A stretch of DNA of 6,103 bases from JAFARE01 sp035566535. GTDB taxonomy: Bacteria > Chloroflexota > Dormibacteria > Aeolococcales > Aeolococcaceae. The stretch is from positions 1 to 6,103 of the forward strand of contig DATMRA010000189.1 in assembly GCA_035566535.1 (NCBI GenBank), given 5' to 3'. Below, piece after piece: positions 5,607-6,103 of this stretch. Both the position numbers and the translations under genes were made by a program. Below the pieces are notes generated by a model that saw only the letters and a list, made by a program, of their open reading frames with translations, was not told the DNA's origin and did not search any database. Every line of letters starts with the position of its first letter. The stretch's first letter is position 1.

Positions 5607-6103
5607 GCGGTGCGCATCCGGTACAGGCCCGTGGAGATGTAGCGGTCGCCGCCGTCGGCGAGCACCGTCACGAACACACCGCGCCCGACCCGTCGCGCCA
5701 CCTCGCGCACCGCCCACAGCGCGGCGCCGCTGGAGTGCCCTGCCAGGATCCCTTCGCTGCGCGCCAGTTGCCTGGCCAGGTCGTACGCCGGCTCGGTCTC
5801 CACGCCGATGTCCTCGTCGGCCAGCGACGCGTCGTAGATGCCCGGGACGATGGATGACGCCATGTGCTTCAGCCCTTCGAGGCCATGCCACGGCTCGGCC
5901 GGCTGCACGCTGATGCACCGGATGTCTGGGTTCAGCTCCTTCAACCGGCGGCTGGTGCCGACGAACGTGCCACTGGTGCCGAGACCGGCCACGAAGTGGG
6001 TGATTGCGCCGCCCGTCTGCTCCCAGATCTCGAGCGCGGTCGTGTCGTAGTGGGCCCGCCAGTTGGCCTCGTTGTTGTACTGGTCGGGCATGAAGTAGCG
6101 ATC
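5603..6103 (-). CDS. cysM: Cysteine synthase, CysM type, C-terminal part (5' end outside window)
   Basis: A PLP-dependent enzyme that makes cysteine from an activated serine and a sulfur donor. The visible 166 residues are the C-terminal half, and the frame stays open to the window edge. Motifs in order: FMPDQYNNEANWRAHYDTT (residues 4-22 of the visible part), AGLGTSGTF with the phosphate-binding G-T-S-G-T, LKELNPDIRCISVQP, HGLEGLKHM, then GILAGHSSGAAL with the serine expected to contact the PLP ring nitrogen, and VLADGGDRYISTGLY near the end. The Schiff-base lysine lies upstream of the window. The PDQYNN block and downstream JAMM protease favour a CysM that uses a thiocarboxylated carrier protein, as in mycobacteria, rather than sulfide. 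The basic residue in GLEGLKHM lines up, from memory, with Arg220 of mycobacterial CysM, which recognises O-phosphoserine; here it is Lys. CysK-like or cystathionine-beta-synthase-like activity cannot be excluded. Confidence 0.9.
   Translation of the reverse strand, partial: DRYFMPDQYNNEANWRAHYDTTALEIWEQTGGAITHFVAGLGTSGTFVGTSRRLKELNPDIRCISVQPAEPWHGLEGLKHMASSIVPGIYDASLADEDIGVETEPAYDLARQLARSEGILAGHSSGAALWAVREVARRVGRGVFVTVLADGGDRYISTGLYRMRTA

Noticed and set aside
5607..5918. N-terminal extension of the JAMM protease upstream of GTG 5606
   Set aside because: The extra ~104 residues are a low-complexity Arg/Gly shadow of the overlapping cysM frame; the shorter protein matches family length and gives a GTGA overlap.

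Overview
The window comes from a high-GC bacterium and has two halves of different character. Hand counts of single 60-base lines give about 60-67% G+C on the left (541-600, 1141-1200, 1381-1440, 2041-2100) and about 73-75% on the right (3001-3060, 4201-4260, 5341-5400). No marker fixes the phylum. A CysM plus JAMM-protease pair next to der and gpsA, with GTG starts, would suit Gemmatimonadota, Actinomycetota or similar high-GC lineages, but this is a guess.

Right half (2618-6103, minus strand, reading right to left): a tightly packed housekeeping operon. The order is a PLP-dependent cysteine synthase of the CysM type (5' end outside the window), an M67/JAMM metallopeptidase, the double-GTPase ribosome assembly factor Der, glycerol-3-phosphate dehydrogenase GpsA, and a tRNA-Pro(GGG). 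Junctions are a 4-base GTGA overlap, a 4-base ATGA overlap, a 1-base gap, and a 10-base overlap in which the gpsA stop codon lies inside the tRNA. The CysM/JAMM pair recalls the mycobacterial CysM-CysO-Mec route, where cysteine is built on a ubiquitin-like sulfur-carrier protein and released by the JAMM protease. The carrier gene is not in view and may lie just beyond position 6103.

Left half (1-2480, plus strand): loosely spaced small accessory genes. These are the 3' end of an unidentified gene, a GNAT acetyltransferase, a LysE/RhtB-type exporter with a TTG start, a second, cysteine-rich GNAT acetyltransferase, and the C-terminal relic of what looks like a PaaI-type hotdog thioesterase. The block lies on the 3' side of the tRNA gene and has lower GC, which suggests acquired DNA. 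No integrase, attachment-site repeat or IS was found in the window.

The halves converge on 2481-2617, which holds only weak hairpins, one of them a possible terminator for the minus-strand operon. I see no CRISPR array, phage genes or clearly new multi-gene system. The most unusual points are the gpsA/tRNA overlap, the CysM-JAMM coupling and the thioesterase relic beside the tRNA.
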